The notes under the pieces: model-generated
Databases searched by the model: none
What the model saw: only the letters and a program-made list of their open reading frames with translations
Told to the model about the DNA's origin: nothing
Program-made: the position numbers and the translations under genes
Part shown: piece by piece, positions 7,910 through 16,999 of the stretch
How the letters are laid out: each line of letters begins with the position of its first letter
Numbering within the stretch: position 1 is the first letter of the stretch
Assembly: GCA_031261545.1 (NCBI GenBank)
Contig: JAISJL010000033.1
Span: 1-43,846, forward strand
Source: Candidatus Nomurabacteria bacterium
GTDB lineage: Bacteria > Patescibacteriota > Saccharimonadia > Saccharimonadales > Saccharimonadaceae
DNA length: 43,846 nucleotides
Reading direction: 5' to 3'

Positions 7910-8953
7910 ATGAAAAAAGATACGATTTTGACAGGGGTGCGGGTGAGCGATGGGTTGACTTTGGGGAACTTTTTGGGTGCGTATGTGCCGATGGCGAATT
8001 TGGCGCGGAAATATGTGAAAACGTATCGGTTTAACGCGTTTATTCCGGATTTGCATTCGATTACGACGCCGGTGGATTATGGTGGTTTGCAGAAGAACGC
8101 GATGAACTCGATTAAATATTATTTGGCGGCGGGGTTTGACGATTTGCGAGATAACGAAAATGTTAGTTTTTATCGACAAAGTCGGCTGAGTGCGCATTCG
8201 GAATTGGCGTGGATTTTGGATTGTTTTGCGACGATGGGCGAGATTTCGCGGATGACGCAGTATAAGGAAAAATCTGACGGTCGGCAGGAAAGTGTGAGCG
8301 TGGGGTTGTTTAATTATCCGGTTTTGATGGCGGCGGATATTTTGCTGTATGATGCCAAATATGTGCCGGTGGGGGAAGACCAATTTCAGCACATTGAATT
8401 GGCGAGAGATTTGGGAATGCGGATGAACAAGAAGTTCGGCTCGGGAGATGACGAGTTGTTTGGCTTGCCAGAAAAGACTTCGGAACAGGTGAAGTTTATG
8501 GATTTGACGCAGGGTTTGCGAATTCGCAGCTTGACAGAGCCGGAGAAAAAGATGAGTAAATCGCACGAAAGTGCGAATAGCAAGATTTTGCTGGATGATG
8601 ATCCGGCGGCTGCGGCGAAGAAGATTATGTCGGCGACGACGGATAACGTGGGTGTGATTCAGTTTGATATGTTTAACCAGCCAGGGGTGTCGAACTTGTT
8701 GCAGATTTTGAGTTTGTTGTCTGGAGTCTCGCTTTCAGAAGTGGTTGGCGAGTGGAGCGGGAAGACATCTTATGGTGAATTAAAACGGGCGACGGCGACG
8801 GTGGTGGAGGCGTTTTTGATGGATTTTCAGGCTCGCGTGGCGGCGATTAGTGATGACGAAGTGACGCTACTTTTGGAAAAGGGCGAAGCGCGAATGCGAC
8901 CGCTGACGCAGGAAAAGATCGAGCGTGTGCAAAGGGCGGTGGGGTTGCGGTAG
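7910..8953 (+). CDS. trpS: Tryptophan--tRNA ligase
   Basis: ILTGVRVSDGLTLGNFLGAYVPM, PVLMAADILLYDAKYVPVGEDQFQHIELARDL, KKMSKS; TATGAT 6 nt before ATG. Confidence 0.93.
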   Translation: MKKDTILTGVRVSDGLTLGNFLGAYVPMANLARKYVKTYRFNAFIPDLHSITTPVDYGGLQKNAMNSIKYYLAAGFDDLRDNENVSFYRQSRLSAHSELAWILDCFATMGEISRMTQYKEKSDGRQESVSVGLFNYPVLMAADILLYDAKYVPVGEDQFQHIELARDLGMRMNKKFGSGDDELFGLPEKTSEQVKFMDLTQGLRIRSLTEPEKKMSKSHESANSKILLDDDPAAAAKKIMSATTDNVGVIQFDMFNQPGVSNLLQILSLLSGVSLSEVVGEWSGKTSYGELKRATATVVEAFLMDFQARVAAISDDEVTLLLEKGEARMRPLTQEKIERVQRAVGLR

Positions 8954-8964
8954 ATTCGGCGGGA

Positions 8965-10239
8965 TTATTTTTCGAGGATTTGGAACATTTTTTGTTTGTA
9001 GGCTTCGACGCCAGGTTGGTTGAAGGGGTTGACGCCGAGAGTGTAAGCGGAAATAGCGCAGGAAAACTCCATAAAATAATAGAAATAGCCGAGATTTTTC
9101 GCGTCGAGGTCTTGCAGAGTCAGGGTGAGATTTGGTGCGCCGCCCTCGGCGTGAGCTTCGGTTGTGGCTTTGAAAGCAGCACGTTGGATGTAGCTTAAAG
9201 TTTTGTTTTCGAGATAGTTGAGGTTGTCGAGGTTTTCTATGGATTTTTGGAGTGGGAGATTGGCTTCGTTTGGCAAATTAGTGAAGTTAATGAAGGTTTC
9301 GAAGAGGTTGCGGGTGCCTTGTTGGACGAATTGGCCGAGAGAGTGGAGGTCGGTGGAGAAAACCATGGAGGCGGGGAAGAGGCCTTTGTTGTCTTTGCCT
9401 TCGGATTCGCCGAAGAGTTGTTTCCACCATTCGGAAACTGAGTTCAGGCTTGGCTCAAAAGTGGCGAGGATTTCGATGGATTTATTGTTTTTCAGGAAGA
9501 GATTGCGGAGAGCGGCGTATTGCATGGCGGTGTTTTGGGTGAAATCGGGATTTTTCAAGTTTTCTTGGGCTTCTGTTGCGCCAGTTATGAGGTCTTTGAT
9601 GGTTTCCGGACCGCAAGCGAGGGCAATGGGCAGAAGTCCGACGGGGGTGAAGATGGAATAGCGGCCGCCGATGTTATCCGGGACGATGAAAGTTTGGTAG
9701 TTTTTCGCACGAGCGAGGTCGTGGAGGACGCCTTCTTCGCCATCAGTTATGGCGATGATGTGGTTGCTTGCGTCGGTTTCGTATTTTTCGGTGATTAGCT
9801 GCTCGAAAATGTGGAAAGCGAAGGCGGGTTCGAGGGTGGTGCCGGATTTGGAAATGACGACGCAGAAGAGATTTTCCGATTTTGCGGCTGCTTCGTAAGT
9901 TTTTGCGAGTTCTTTGTTGCTCATGTGGTTGCCGGCATAGAGGACTTTGACGCCTTCGGTTGCCCCGAGAGCGTCGATGGTTGACTTTGCGCCGAGATAC
10001 GAGCCGCCGATGCCAATGAAAAGGAGGGTTAGATTTGCGTTTTCGGTGCGGATTTTATCGGATAATTCGGAGATTTGGGCGAATTCGTCGGATTGCGAGA
10101 TTTTATTTGGTAAGTCGACCCAACCTGAAAAATCGCTGGTTTTGGTTATGACTTTTTGGAAACTTTCTTGGATTTTTGGCTGGATTGTTGCTAAATCGTC
10201 GTTTGTGAAACCTGTTTTTCTAAAATCTATATCTATCAT
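8965..10239 (-). CDS. pgi: Glucose-6-phosphate isomerase
   Basis: LLFIGIGGSYLGAKSTIDAL, VISKSGTTLEPAFAF, NIGGRYSIFTPVGLLPIALA; start ATG 10239. Confidence 0.93.
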   Translation of the reverse strand: MIDIDFRKTGFTNDDLATIQPKIQESFQKVITKTSDFSGWVDLPNKISQSDEFAQISELSDKIRTENANLTLLFIGIGGSYLGAKSTIDALGATEGVKVLYAGNHMSNKELAKTYEAAAKSENLFCVVISKSGTTLEPAFAFHIFEQLITEKYETDASNHIIAITDGEEGVLHDLARAKNYQTFIVPDNIGGRYSIFTPVGLLPIALACGPETIKDLITGATEAQENLKNPDFTQNTAMQYAALRNLFLKNNKSIEILATFEPSLNSVSEWWKQLFGESEGKDNKGLFPASMVFSTDLHSLGQFVQQGTRNLFETFINFTNLPNEANLPLQKSIENLDNLNYLENKTLSYIQRAAFKATTEAHAEGGAPNLTLTLQDLDAKNLGYFYYFMEFSCAISAYTLGVNPFNQPGVEAYKQKMFQILEK

Positions 10240-10273
10240 AGAATTATTATAACATATATGATATAATAATAAA

Positions 10274-12040
10274 ATGAGTAAGAAAGATGGAAAATTGACA
10301 AAACGGACGCTGTGGTATTTTGCAAAGGAGTTGGGGAAGCACAAGTTTGCGACAGTGGCGAGTTTGAGTTTGGTGGTGGTGATTGAGTTTGTGCAGGATA
10401 TTTTGATTGCGTTTTTGATTTCGCGAGTTTTGGATATTGTGACGAGCGGGGTGGGGACGGAAAATCTGATTTATTATGTTGTTATTGCGATTTCGGCAAC
10501 GGTGTTTTGTCAGCTGGTTTTGCGCAGGGTGCAGGTTTGGATATTGTGGAAATTGGAATTGCAATGTAAAAATGAGCTGGCGAAGAAATGCTTTGATGCG
10601 CTTTCGCATCAGTCGATGAGTTTTCATAATAACCAATTTTCGGGGTCTTTGGTTTCACAGACGAACAAGTTTGTGGGGGCGTTTGAGAACTTTTTTGATT
10701 TGTTGGCGTTTGATATTTTGCCGGCGATTACGGTGATTGTTTCGTCGGTGGCGTTCCTTTGGTTTGTGCTGCCGGGATATGCTTTGGGTGTTTTTGCGTG
10801 TTGCGTGCTGTTTTTCCTTGCGGCTACGATTTCAGCGAAGAAGACGCAGCCGGTGCGAGATGCGGAAAATGAGGCGGAAAATAAAGTGAGTGGGCAGTTA
10901 GCGGATAGCATTAGTAATATTTTGGCGGTGAAAAGTTATGGGCGGGAGAGATTGGAAAATGCGCGGTTCAGCGGATTTGCGAAATTGGTTTTTACAACGG
11001 GAATGCGGCACCTTAAGATTTCGACGATACGCGATATTGCTTTTTCGGTGATTTTCTTGGCGGTTGAGGCGGGGTTGATTACTTTTGTGGCGTTTGGATC
11101 GCAATGGTTTGGGATTACGATTGGGTCGCTGCTTTTGATTTGGAGTTATAGTTATTCGACGACGGGAATGCTGTGGAATATTAACCATATGATTCGTAAT
11201 ATTAACAATGTGTTTAGCAATTCGGTGGATATGACGAAGGTTTTGGATATGAAAAATGAGATTGTGGACGTGGCGGGTGCGAAAGATTTGGTTGTTTCGC
11301 GTGGCGAGGTTTCGTTTGATGGGATTGTGTTTCAACACGCGGAGCAAAAATCTCCGATTTTTGAGGATTTCAAGCTTGAAATCCGAGCGGGGGAGAAGAT
11401 TGGGTTGGTCGGGCGAAGCGGGAGTGGGAAGACGACTTTGACGAAGTTATTGTTGCGGTTTGCGGATGTTTCTGGCGGTGCGATTTTGATTGACGGACAA
11501 GATATTAGCAAAGTTCGGCAGGTGAGTTTGCGAGAAAATGTGGCGTATGTGCCGCAAGAGACGACGTTGTTTCATAGGTCAATTCGGGAGAATATTGCAT
11601 ATGGGAAAATGGAAGCGACGGATGAGGAAGTGATAAAGGCGGCAAAGTTGGCGAACGCGTGGGAGTTTATTGAAACGTTACCAGATGGATTGGACACGAA
11701 AGTTGGTGAGCGCGGCGTGAAACTGAGCGGCGGGCAAAGGCAGAGGATTGCGATTGCACGGGCGATACTCAAAAATGCGCCGATTTTGGTATTGGATGAG
11801 GCGACGGCTTCGCTGGATACGGAGAGCGAACGGATGATTCAGGAAGCATTGGATAATTTGATGAAAAATCGGACTTCGATTGTGATTGCGCACAGGTTGT
11901 CTACCGTGACGGAGATGGACAGGATTATTGTGTTGGATGAGGGAAAGATTGTTGAGAGTGGGTCGCATACCGAGCTTTTGGCTCGCGATGGTAAATATGC
12001 GTCGCTGTGGAGACAACAATCGGGCGGAGCAATTGAGTAG
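10274..12040 (+). CDS. ABC transporter, fused permease/ATPase
   Basis: GLVGRSGSGKTTL Walker A, LSGGQRQRIAIARAIL signature, LVLDEATASLD Walker B; N-terminal TM domain. Confidence 0.92.
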   Translation: MSKKDGKLTKRTLWYFAKELGKHKFATVASLSLVVVIEFVQDILIAFLISRVLDIVTSGVGTENLIYYVVIAISATVFCQLVLRRVQVWILWKLELQCKNELAKKCFDALSHQSMSFHNNQFSGSLVSQTNKFVGAFENFFDLLAFDILPAITVIVSSVAFLWFVLPGYALGVFACCVLFFLAATISAKKTQPVRDAENEAENKVSGQLADSISNILAVKSYGRERLENARFSGFAKLVFTTGMRHLKISTIRDIAFSVIFLAVEAGLITFVAFGSQWFGITIGSLLLIWSYSYSTTGMLWNINHMIRNINNVFSNSVDMTKVLDMKNEIVDVAGAKDLVVSRGEVSFDGIVFQHAEQKSPIFEDFKLEIRAGEKIGLVGRSGSGKTTLTKLLLRFADVSGGAILIDGQDISKVRQVSLRENVAYVPQETTLFHRSIRENIAYGKMEATDEEVIKAAKLANAWEFIETLPDGLDTKVGERGVKLSGGQRQRIAIARAILKNAPILVLDEATASLDTESERMIQEALDNLMKNRTSIVIAHRLSTVTEMDRIIVLDEGKIVESGSHTELLARDGKYASLWRQQSGGAIE

Positions 12041-12116
12041 ATTTTGATATTTTGATGTTATGTGATATAATATAGGCAGAACAGGTGTTTAATGTTAATA
12101 ATGGAGAATATATTTT

Positions 12117-13634
12117 ATGACAATTTGGATAATTTTGGCTCTCGTTTTGGGGGCGGGTTCGGGTGTTGGTGCAACATTTTTTTACAATAAGAAAAAGGCG
12201 ACTGGGGGGCAAACGCAAGCTAATGAATTGGTGAAAAAAGCCAAAAATGAGGCGAGCGACATTGTTCTTGCGGCGAAAAATGAGGCGATTAAGATCAAGG
12301 ATGATAACAAAAAAGAAGAAGACGAGCGACGACGGGAGTGGAAGAAAAACGAGGACAGGTTGATTGAGCGTGAAGGCACGTTGGATAAAAAGTTGGAGCA
12401 GCTGGACACGCGAGCGGAGAAATTGCGCGCAGAGGAGAATAACTTGGATGGATTGAAAAATGAGATTAAAGACGTGCGAGTGCGAGCGATGGACAAATTG
12501 GAGAAAATTGCTGGGTTGTCGCGAGATGAGGCAAAGAGTAAACTGATGACGATGACGGAGCGAGAGATTAAGGAAGATTTATTGGGATTGGTCAAAAAGG
12601 AGCAGGAAGACTTGAAAGACAATGTGGATGATACGGCGCAGGCTCTGATTTTGACGGCGATGGAACGGATGGGCAGCGAAGTGGTGGCGGACAGGACGGT
12701 TTCGGGGGTGAAAATGCCAGAAGATGACAGCATTAAGGGGCGGATTATTGGAAAAGAGGGGCGGAATATCCAAACTTTGCAGAAGATGCTGGGGGTGGAT
12801 ATTATGGTGGACGAGACGCCGGGGATGATTGTGGTTTCGAGTTTTGACCCTGTGCGACGAGCGATTGCTGTGGAAACTTTGGCGATGTTGGTCAAAGATG
12901 GACGGATAAATCAGGCGTCGATTGAGGACGCGGTGGCGAAGGCGGAGAAAAAAATCAACAAAGAGATTTCGATCGCTGGTGATGACGCGGCGCGAGAAGT
13001 GGGCGTGGTGGGATTGCCGAGGGAATTGGTGAGATTACTGGGTGAGTTGAAATATAGGACTTCGTATGGACAAAATGTGTTGCTGCACTCGGTGGAGATG
13101 GCGCATATTGCGGGGATGATTGCGAGTGAGATTGGGGCGGACGTGCGGATTACGAAGACGGCGACGTTATTGCATGATATTGGAAAGGCGGTTTCGCATA
13201 AGGTTGAGGGGCGACATGCGGAGATTGGGGCGGAATTGGCGAAGAAATATAGCATGGATCCGAGGATTGTGTACGCCATGGAGGCGCATCATGAAGATGT
13301 GGAGCCGACAACGCCAGAGGCGGTGATTGTGAAAATTGTCGATGCGATTAGCGCGGCACGACCGGGTGCTCGAAACATTACGGCGGAGAACTTTGCCGAG
13401 AGGATGCGTGGGTTGGAAGACGCGGCGAAGTCGTTTGCTGGGGTCGAAAAGGCGTTTGCGATTCAAGCTGGGCGCGAGATTCGCGTGATGGTTGAACCAA
13501 AGGCGATCGACGATTTGTCGGCGTTGAAATTGGCACGAGATATTGCGAATAAGGTGGAATCAACAATGCAATATCCTGGGGTGATTAAGGTTAATGTTAT
13601 TCGTGAAACCAGAGCAATAGAATATGCGAAATAA
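12117..13634 (+). CDS. rny: Ribonuclease Y
   Basis: N-terminal TM, coiled coil, KH segment IKGRIIGKEGRNIQTLQKMLGVDIMVDETP, HD motif TLLHDIGKAVSH. Confidence 0.95.
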   Translation: MTIWIILALVLGAGSGVGATFFYNKKKATGGQTQANELVKKAKNEASDIVLAAKNEAIKIKDDNKKEEDERRREWKKNEDRLIEREGTLDKKLEQLDTRAEKLRAEENNLDGLKNEIKDVRVRAMDKLEKIAGLSRDEAKSKLMTMTEREIKEDLLGLVKKEQEDLKDNVDDTAQALILTAMERMGSEVVADRTVSGVKMPEDDSIKGRIIGKEGRNIQTLQKMLGVDIMVDETPGMIVVSSFDPVRRAIAVETLAMLVKDGRINQASIEDAVAKAEKKINKEISIAGDDAAREVGVVGLPRELVRLLGELKYRTSYGQNVLLHSVEMAHIAGMIASEIGADVRITKTATLLHDIGKAVSHKVEGRHAEIGAELAKKYSMDPRIVYAMEAHHEDVEPTTPEAVIVKIVDAISAARPGARNITAENFAERMRGLEDAAKSFAGVEKAFAIQAGREIRVMVEPKAIDDLSALKLARDIANKVESTMQYPGVIKVNVIRETRAIEYAK

Positions 13635-13650
13635 ATAACTTTCACTTCTC

Positions 13651-13773
13651 AAAACTTAATTTTCCAAGGCACACTTTTTTGACAAATAATTTCCCAAATT
13701 ATTTGTCAAAGCGTTCGGCTCAAACAAAAACGTACAAGTTTTTGTTTGACAGGCCTTGAGAAAATTAGGTTTT
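13651..13773. repeat. Element A: multi-branched inverted-repeat element
   Basis: Outer stem 13651-13670/13753-13773 (20 bp, one bulge, one GU) enclosing perfect hairpins 13678-13710 and 13721-13748. Confidence 0.8.
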
Positions 13774-13791
13774 GGGCGTGAAGATCTATAT

Positions 13792-14829
13792 TTATTTTGC
13801 TATGGTGCGTGTGGTTAGATAGGCGATTTCGGAGAAGGATTTGTCGTTGGTGCGGGCGAGGTTGTCGTTGGTGAGTTTCTTGACTAGGTTGGCGGAAGTG
13901 ACGTTGGTGAGTTCGGTGGAGGTGTCGATGCCGAGGAGAGTTTGGTTGAGGAAATCTTTGGCGGCGTCGGCGTCGGGGGTTTCGATTTCGGGAATGACTT
14001 CGATTGGTTTGGCATAGATGTTGATGGTTTCCATGGACGAGAGAAGGGCGACGGCGTGGGCGGCGATTTCGGTAGCTGGGAGTTGTGAGCCGCGCCCAGA
14101 GCCGATGATTTCGAATTGTCCAGAGGCTTCATTCCAGATGATTTCGGCGTTTTTGGCTGGGACTTCTTGACCGGCGAAAGCGGCATGGATGAAGTTTTCG
14201 GTTTTGACGGCGTCGTATTCGGCGACGAGGTCGATTGGGCGGAGTTTGCCGACGGCGAAAATTGACCAAAAGTTGCGCGAGTTATTGTTGGAGATGGCGA
14301 TTTCGGCGGTCTTGACGTAGTCGATTTTGATGCCTAGGTCTCCCAGTTTGGCGGATTTGGAGAAATTGTTAGCGGTAATGATGACATTGGTGTTCTCGAA
14401 ATTGTCTTGAAGTTTGGCGATAATTTCGGCTTGATTGAGGTTACTGATATTGATGTCGGAGACGAAAGTGCCAGGCAGAGTTTTGCCGCTGAAGATTTGG
14501 TTGCTTATGGCGCCAGATAGGAAAATGGCGGCAAAAAGTGAGATAACCAAGAGAGGTTTGGCGAATTTGATGCGGTGAGGTTTGGCGTCGCCGTGAGATA
14601 AGTAAATAGTAGAAAAGCTTTTGTTTTTGATGATATTTTTGGCTTTTTGACTTTTTGGCTTCTTGACGATAATTCTGGCGGTGCGTTTTTCGAGACGAGA
14701 TTGCTTTTTCTCGGCTTTTTTGGCTTGTTTTTTGGCAAGATAAAGCGATTTGTCTTTTTTGAGGTTAATCGTTGATTTAATTATTTTTGTTTGGTCGGCT
14801 GAGCCGCCAGAGATGCGCGTGATGTTCAT
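13792..14829 (-). CDS. Membrane-anchored protein with VanW/PG_binding_4-like region
   Basis: K/R-rich N-terminus, one TM, then GKTLPGTFVSDINISNLNQAEIIAKLQDNF...KLGDLGIKIDYVKTAEIA. Confidence 0.6.
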   Translation of the reverse strand: MNITRISGGSADQTKIIKSTINLKKDKSLYLAKKQAKKAEKKQSRLEKRTARIIVKKPKSQKAKNIIKNKSFSTIYLSHGDAKPHRIKFAKPLLVISLFAAIFLSGAISNQIFSGKTLPGTFVSDINISNLNQAEIIAKLQDNFENTNVIITANNFSKSAKLGDLGIKIDYVKTAEIAISNNNSRNFWSIFAVGKLRPIDLVAEYDAVKTENFIHAAFAGQEVPAKNAEIIWNEASGQFEIIGSGRGSQLPATEIAAHAVALLSSMETINIYAKPIEVIPEIETPDADAAKDFLNQTLLGIDTSTELTNVTSANLVKKLTNDNLARTNDKSFSEIAYLTTRTIAK

Positions 14830-14874
14830 TTGATGTTTCCTTTGTGATGTATGTATTTGATGCTTTACCCTAAT

Positions 14875-14903
14875 AGTATAGCAAAGGAAAAACGAAAAGT
14901 CAA
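14875..14903 (-). promoter_or_regulatory. Sigma70-type promoter for the 13792-14829 gene
   Basis: Minus strand TTGACT-17 nt-TATACT. Confidence 0.65.
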
Positions 14904-14974
14904 GTCATACCGCCAAGCCCAATACGACGTTAGATACAAACCCCAAGCTTTGGGCGCAAAATCATTTATAATAC

Positions 14975-15003
14975 TTGACTTTTTGAGCAATGTGTGCTAT
15001 AAT
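14975..15003 (+). promoter_or_regulatory. Sigma70-type promoter with extended -10
   Basis: TTGACT-17 nt-TATAAT with TGTGC before the -10. Confidence 0.8.
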
Positions 15004-15010
15004 GGAGGCA

Positions 15011-15086
15011 GAAGGTTGTTAATCCTTCGTGTATTACGTGGTTACTACTGCGTATATACGCAGTTTATTTGTTTTTAACAAATAAA
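15011..15086 (+). promoter_or_regulatory. Structured 5' leader with three hairpins
   Basis: GAAGG/CCTTC; ACTGCGTATATACGCAGT (15047-15064); TTTATTTGTT-TTT-AACAAATAAA (15064-15086). Confidence 0.65.
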
Positions 15087-15153
15087 CCATTGTAAATTAC
15101 GAGGCAAAAAGACACCCAAAAATCCAACAAATTCAGAAAGGATGGTGGCTGAT

Positions 15154-15822
15154 ATGTCACAATTTTCCAAAATTACCCTTGCAGAGGCGCAAAAGTTCTT
15201 TGAGGAGCTGGCTGTGGCTGGTTTTTCAACACCCGAGCAGGTGCTCGAAGCGGTCAAAGCGAAAGGCGAGTTCGTCATTACGGCGAGCGAGCAAAACACT
15301 GGTTACCAAGTAATTTCCCCCAACATCTTCAAGTTTTTTGTCGATTATCTCCCTGATGCCGATGGTGAAAGTGGGTTATTCCGCACTCTGAGGTATTACT
15401 GGGACAAGATTGACCACGAGAAAACCAACTATCGTTCAGATGAGTGGTCAACCGACCGAGTGCGTCTAAACGCAGGTGCTGGTGGCGAGTGGATACCCGG
15501 AACACGAGAAGTTACATTGGACTGGGACGCTTACGCGGGGTTATCGCCCGAAGAGGCGCAGGAACAAGCCAAAAAAGACGGAGTGCAACTGGCAGGAGTT
15601 GAAATCCTTGCCTTTATGGCACTTCATCCAAGCTTCTTGCACGACAATGACTGGAAAACTGTCAAACGACCCAATCTTTCGGGCATAGATTACCTTTATG
15701 GTAATTCGACCGACTGGTCGGACGCGCTTTACTTGCACCGCGGTGGTTCCGGGCCGGAGCTGAGCGCGGACTGTGCGGGCCTCGCCAGCGCCCACTTTGC
15801 GTCTCCCTCCCTCAGGATTTAG
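15154..15822 (+). CDS. Hypothetical protein with RGGSG...FASPSLRI C-terminus
   Basis: Promoter and SD-like AAAGG upstream; plausible protein; start could also be 15142. Confidence 0.75.
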   Translation: MSQFSKITLAEAQKFFEELAVAGFSTPEQVLEAVKAKGEFVITASEQNTGYQVISPNIFKFFVDYLPDADGESGLFRTLRYYWDKIDHEKTNYRSDEWSTDRVRLNAGAGGEWIPGTREVTLDWDAYAGLSPEEAQEQAKKDGVQLAGVEILAFMALHPSFLHDNDWKTVKRPNLSGIDYLYGNSTDWSDALYLHRGGSGPELSADCAGLASAHFASPSLRI

Positions 15823-15922
15823 ATTTGACCCTTTTTCCACCTTGAGTCCTTGTGACCCTTGGAGATTGGGCCTTGTTCCTTGGAGGTTGCTGAAATTAGT
15901 CTTTTGCCTTTGGCAACAAATG

Positions 15923-15957
15923 AACCCTCGTTTGCAAGTGCAGCGGGGGTTTATTTA
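15923..15957 (+). terminator. Rho-independent terminator candidate upstream of tRNA-Pro
   Basis: AACCCTCG / CGGGGGTT followed by TATTTA. Confidence 0.5.
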
Positions 15958-15985
15958 GTAGTGGTTTTGTGATATAATATGGTAT

Positions 15986-16061
15986 CTGGGTGTAGCGCAG
16001 TTGGTAGCGCGCGCGGTTCGGGACTGCGAGGTCGTGTGTTCAAGTCACATCACCCAGACCA
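15986..16061 (+). tRNA. tRNA-Pro (anticodon CGG), CCA encoded
   Basis: Acceptor CTGGGTG/CACCCAG, D arm GCGC..GCGC, anticodon loop TTCGGGA, T arm with TTCAAGT, 3' ACCA. Confidence 0.93.
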
Positions 16062-16068
16062 AGAATTA

Positions 16069-16189
16069 TGAGAATATCAACAAATACCATTTCAGGCACG
16101 TTCCTCACGCCCGCCGTCGCGGGGTTCGTCTCTCATGCCTTCGCGCCGTCCTCAGGAATGGCCCGAAATGATTTTTGTTGATATTCTCA
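16069..16189. repeat. Element B: long inverted-repeat element downstream of tRNA-Pro
   Basis: 16-bp perfect outer stem TGAGAATATCAACAAA/TTTGTTGATATTCTCA; ATTTCaGGC/GCCcGAAAT; inner CCCGC/GCGGG hairpin. Confidence 0.85.
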
Positions 16190-16210
16190 AGCTTTATTCT
16201 GAAACATTAT

Positions 16211-16999
16211 TTAGCGGGTTTTTAGGTCGCGGCGGGCGAAGATTGGTAAAGATAAGATGAGGGGAATGATGATTATGGCGAGGAGGATGAGGATGTTTTT
16301 GAGGTCAAGGCCTTGCTCCAAGACGTTGGGGGTGTTGTAGTAATAAAATGGGGTGAAGCGAGAGAGGGTGTCGATGACGGGGGCGGTGCTGGACATGGAG
16401 GAGAGGAAGTATCCGACGATGCCGAGGAAAGCGGAGACAAAACCGGCAAGGCTTTCGCTGGCGGTTGCGGCGGTGATGGAGAAGGCGATGGAGGAGAGGG
16501 AGAGGCAGAGTAGGAAGGTGGCGATGGCCGGTTGCCAGAGGTCAAGAAGCGAGAGGGAAGTGTCGCCAAGGATGAGCATACCGGCGTAGGCGCCAGCGTA
16601 GAAAACGATGACGAAAATGACCAGAGCGAAGACGAGGGCGAAGTATTTTTGCCAGAAATAAGATTTGCGGGAAATGGGTTTGGCGAGTTGGGTCAACATT
16701 AGACCCGATTGCTCTTCCTTGGCGAAGATGCTGAGGGAGAAAAGGATTGCGAAAATCATGGCGACGAGCGACATTTGGTTCATGATTTCCATGCCGATGT
16801 AGCCCTTCATGCTGTCCCAGATTAGTCCGTTGCCAAACCAAGCTTCCAGAGATGGTGGTAAATTGGCAGTTAGACTGGCGAAGGCTTCTTTTAGTGACGG
16901 AAAGAGTTGGATGAGGGCGAGGTTGACGATGAAAACTATGAAGCACCAAAAGAAAAGCATAAGCCTTTTGGTTTTGAGGGTTTTAGCAAAGATGTGCAT
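16211..16999 (-). CDS. ABC-2 type transporter permease
   Basis: Six-TM-like hydrophobicity; overlaps ATPase stop by TAATG. Confidence 0.82.
   Translation of the reverse strand: MHIFAKTLKTKRLMLFFWCFIVFIVNLALIQLFPSLKEAFASLTANLPPSLEAWFGNGLIWDSMKGYIGMEIMNQMSLVAMIFAILFSLSIFAKEEQSGLMLTQLAKPISRKSYFWQKYFALVFALVIFVIVFYAGAYAGMLILGDTSLSLLDLWQPAIATFLLCLSLSSIAFSITAATASESLAGFVSAFLGIVGYFLSSMSSTAPVIDTLSRFTPFYYYNTPNVLEQGLDLKNILILLAIIIIPLILSLPIFARRDLKTR

Noticed and set aside
7832-8566. 244-aa minus-strand ORF opposite trpS
   Set aside because: Antisense to a confidently identified trpS; R/H/Q/I-rich translation with no recognisable domain.
15840-15900. CCTTGGAG short direct repeats after the orphan gene
   Set aside because: Only two 8-bp copies in a C/T-rich stretch; not enough to call a functional repeat.
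15773-15958. 61-aa ORF in another frame across the end of the orphan cassette gene
   Set aside because: Starts inside the 223-aa gene and runs through the predicted terminator; no ribosome-binding site seen.
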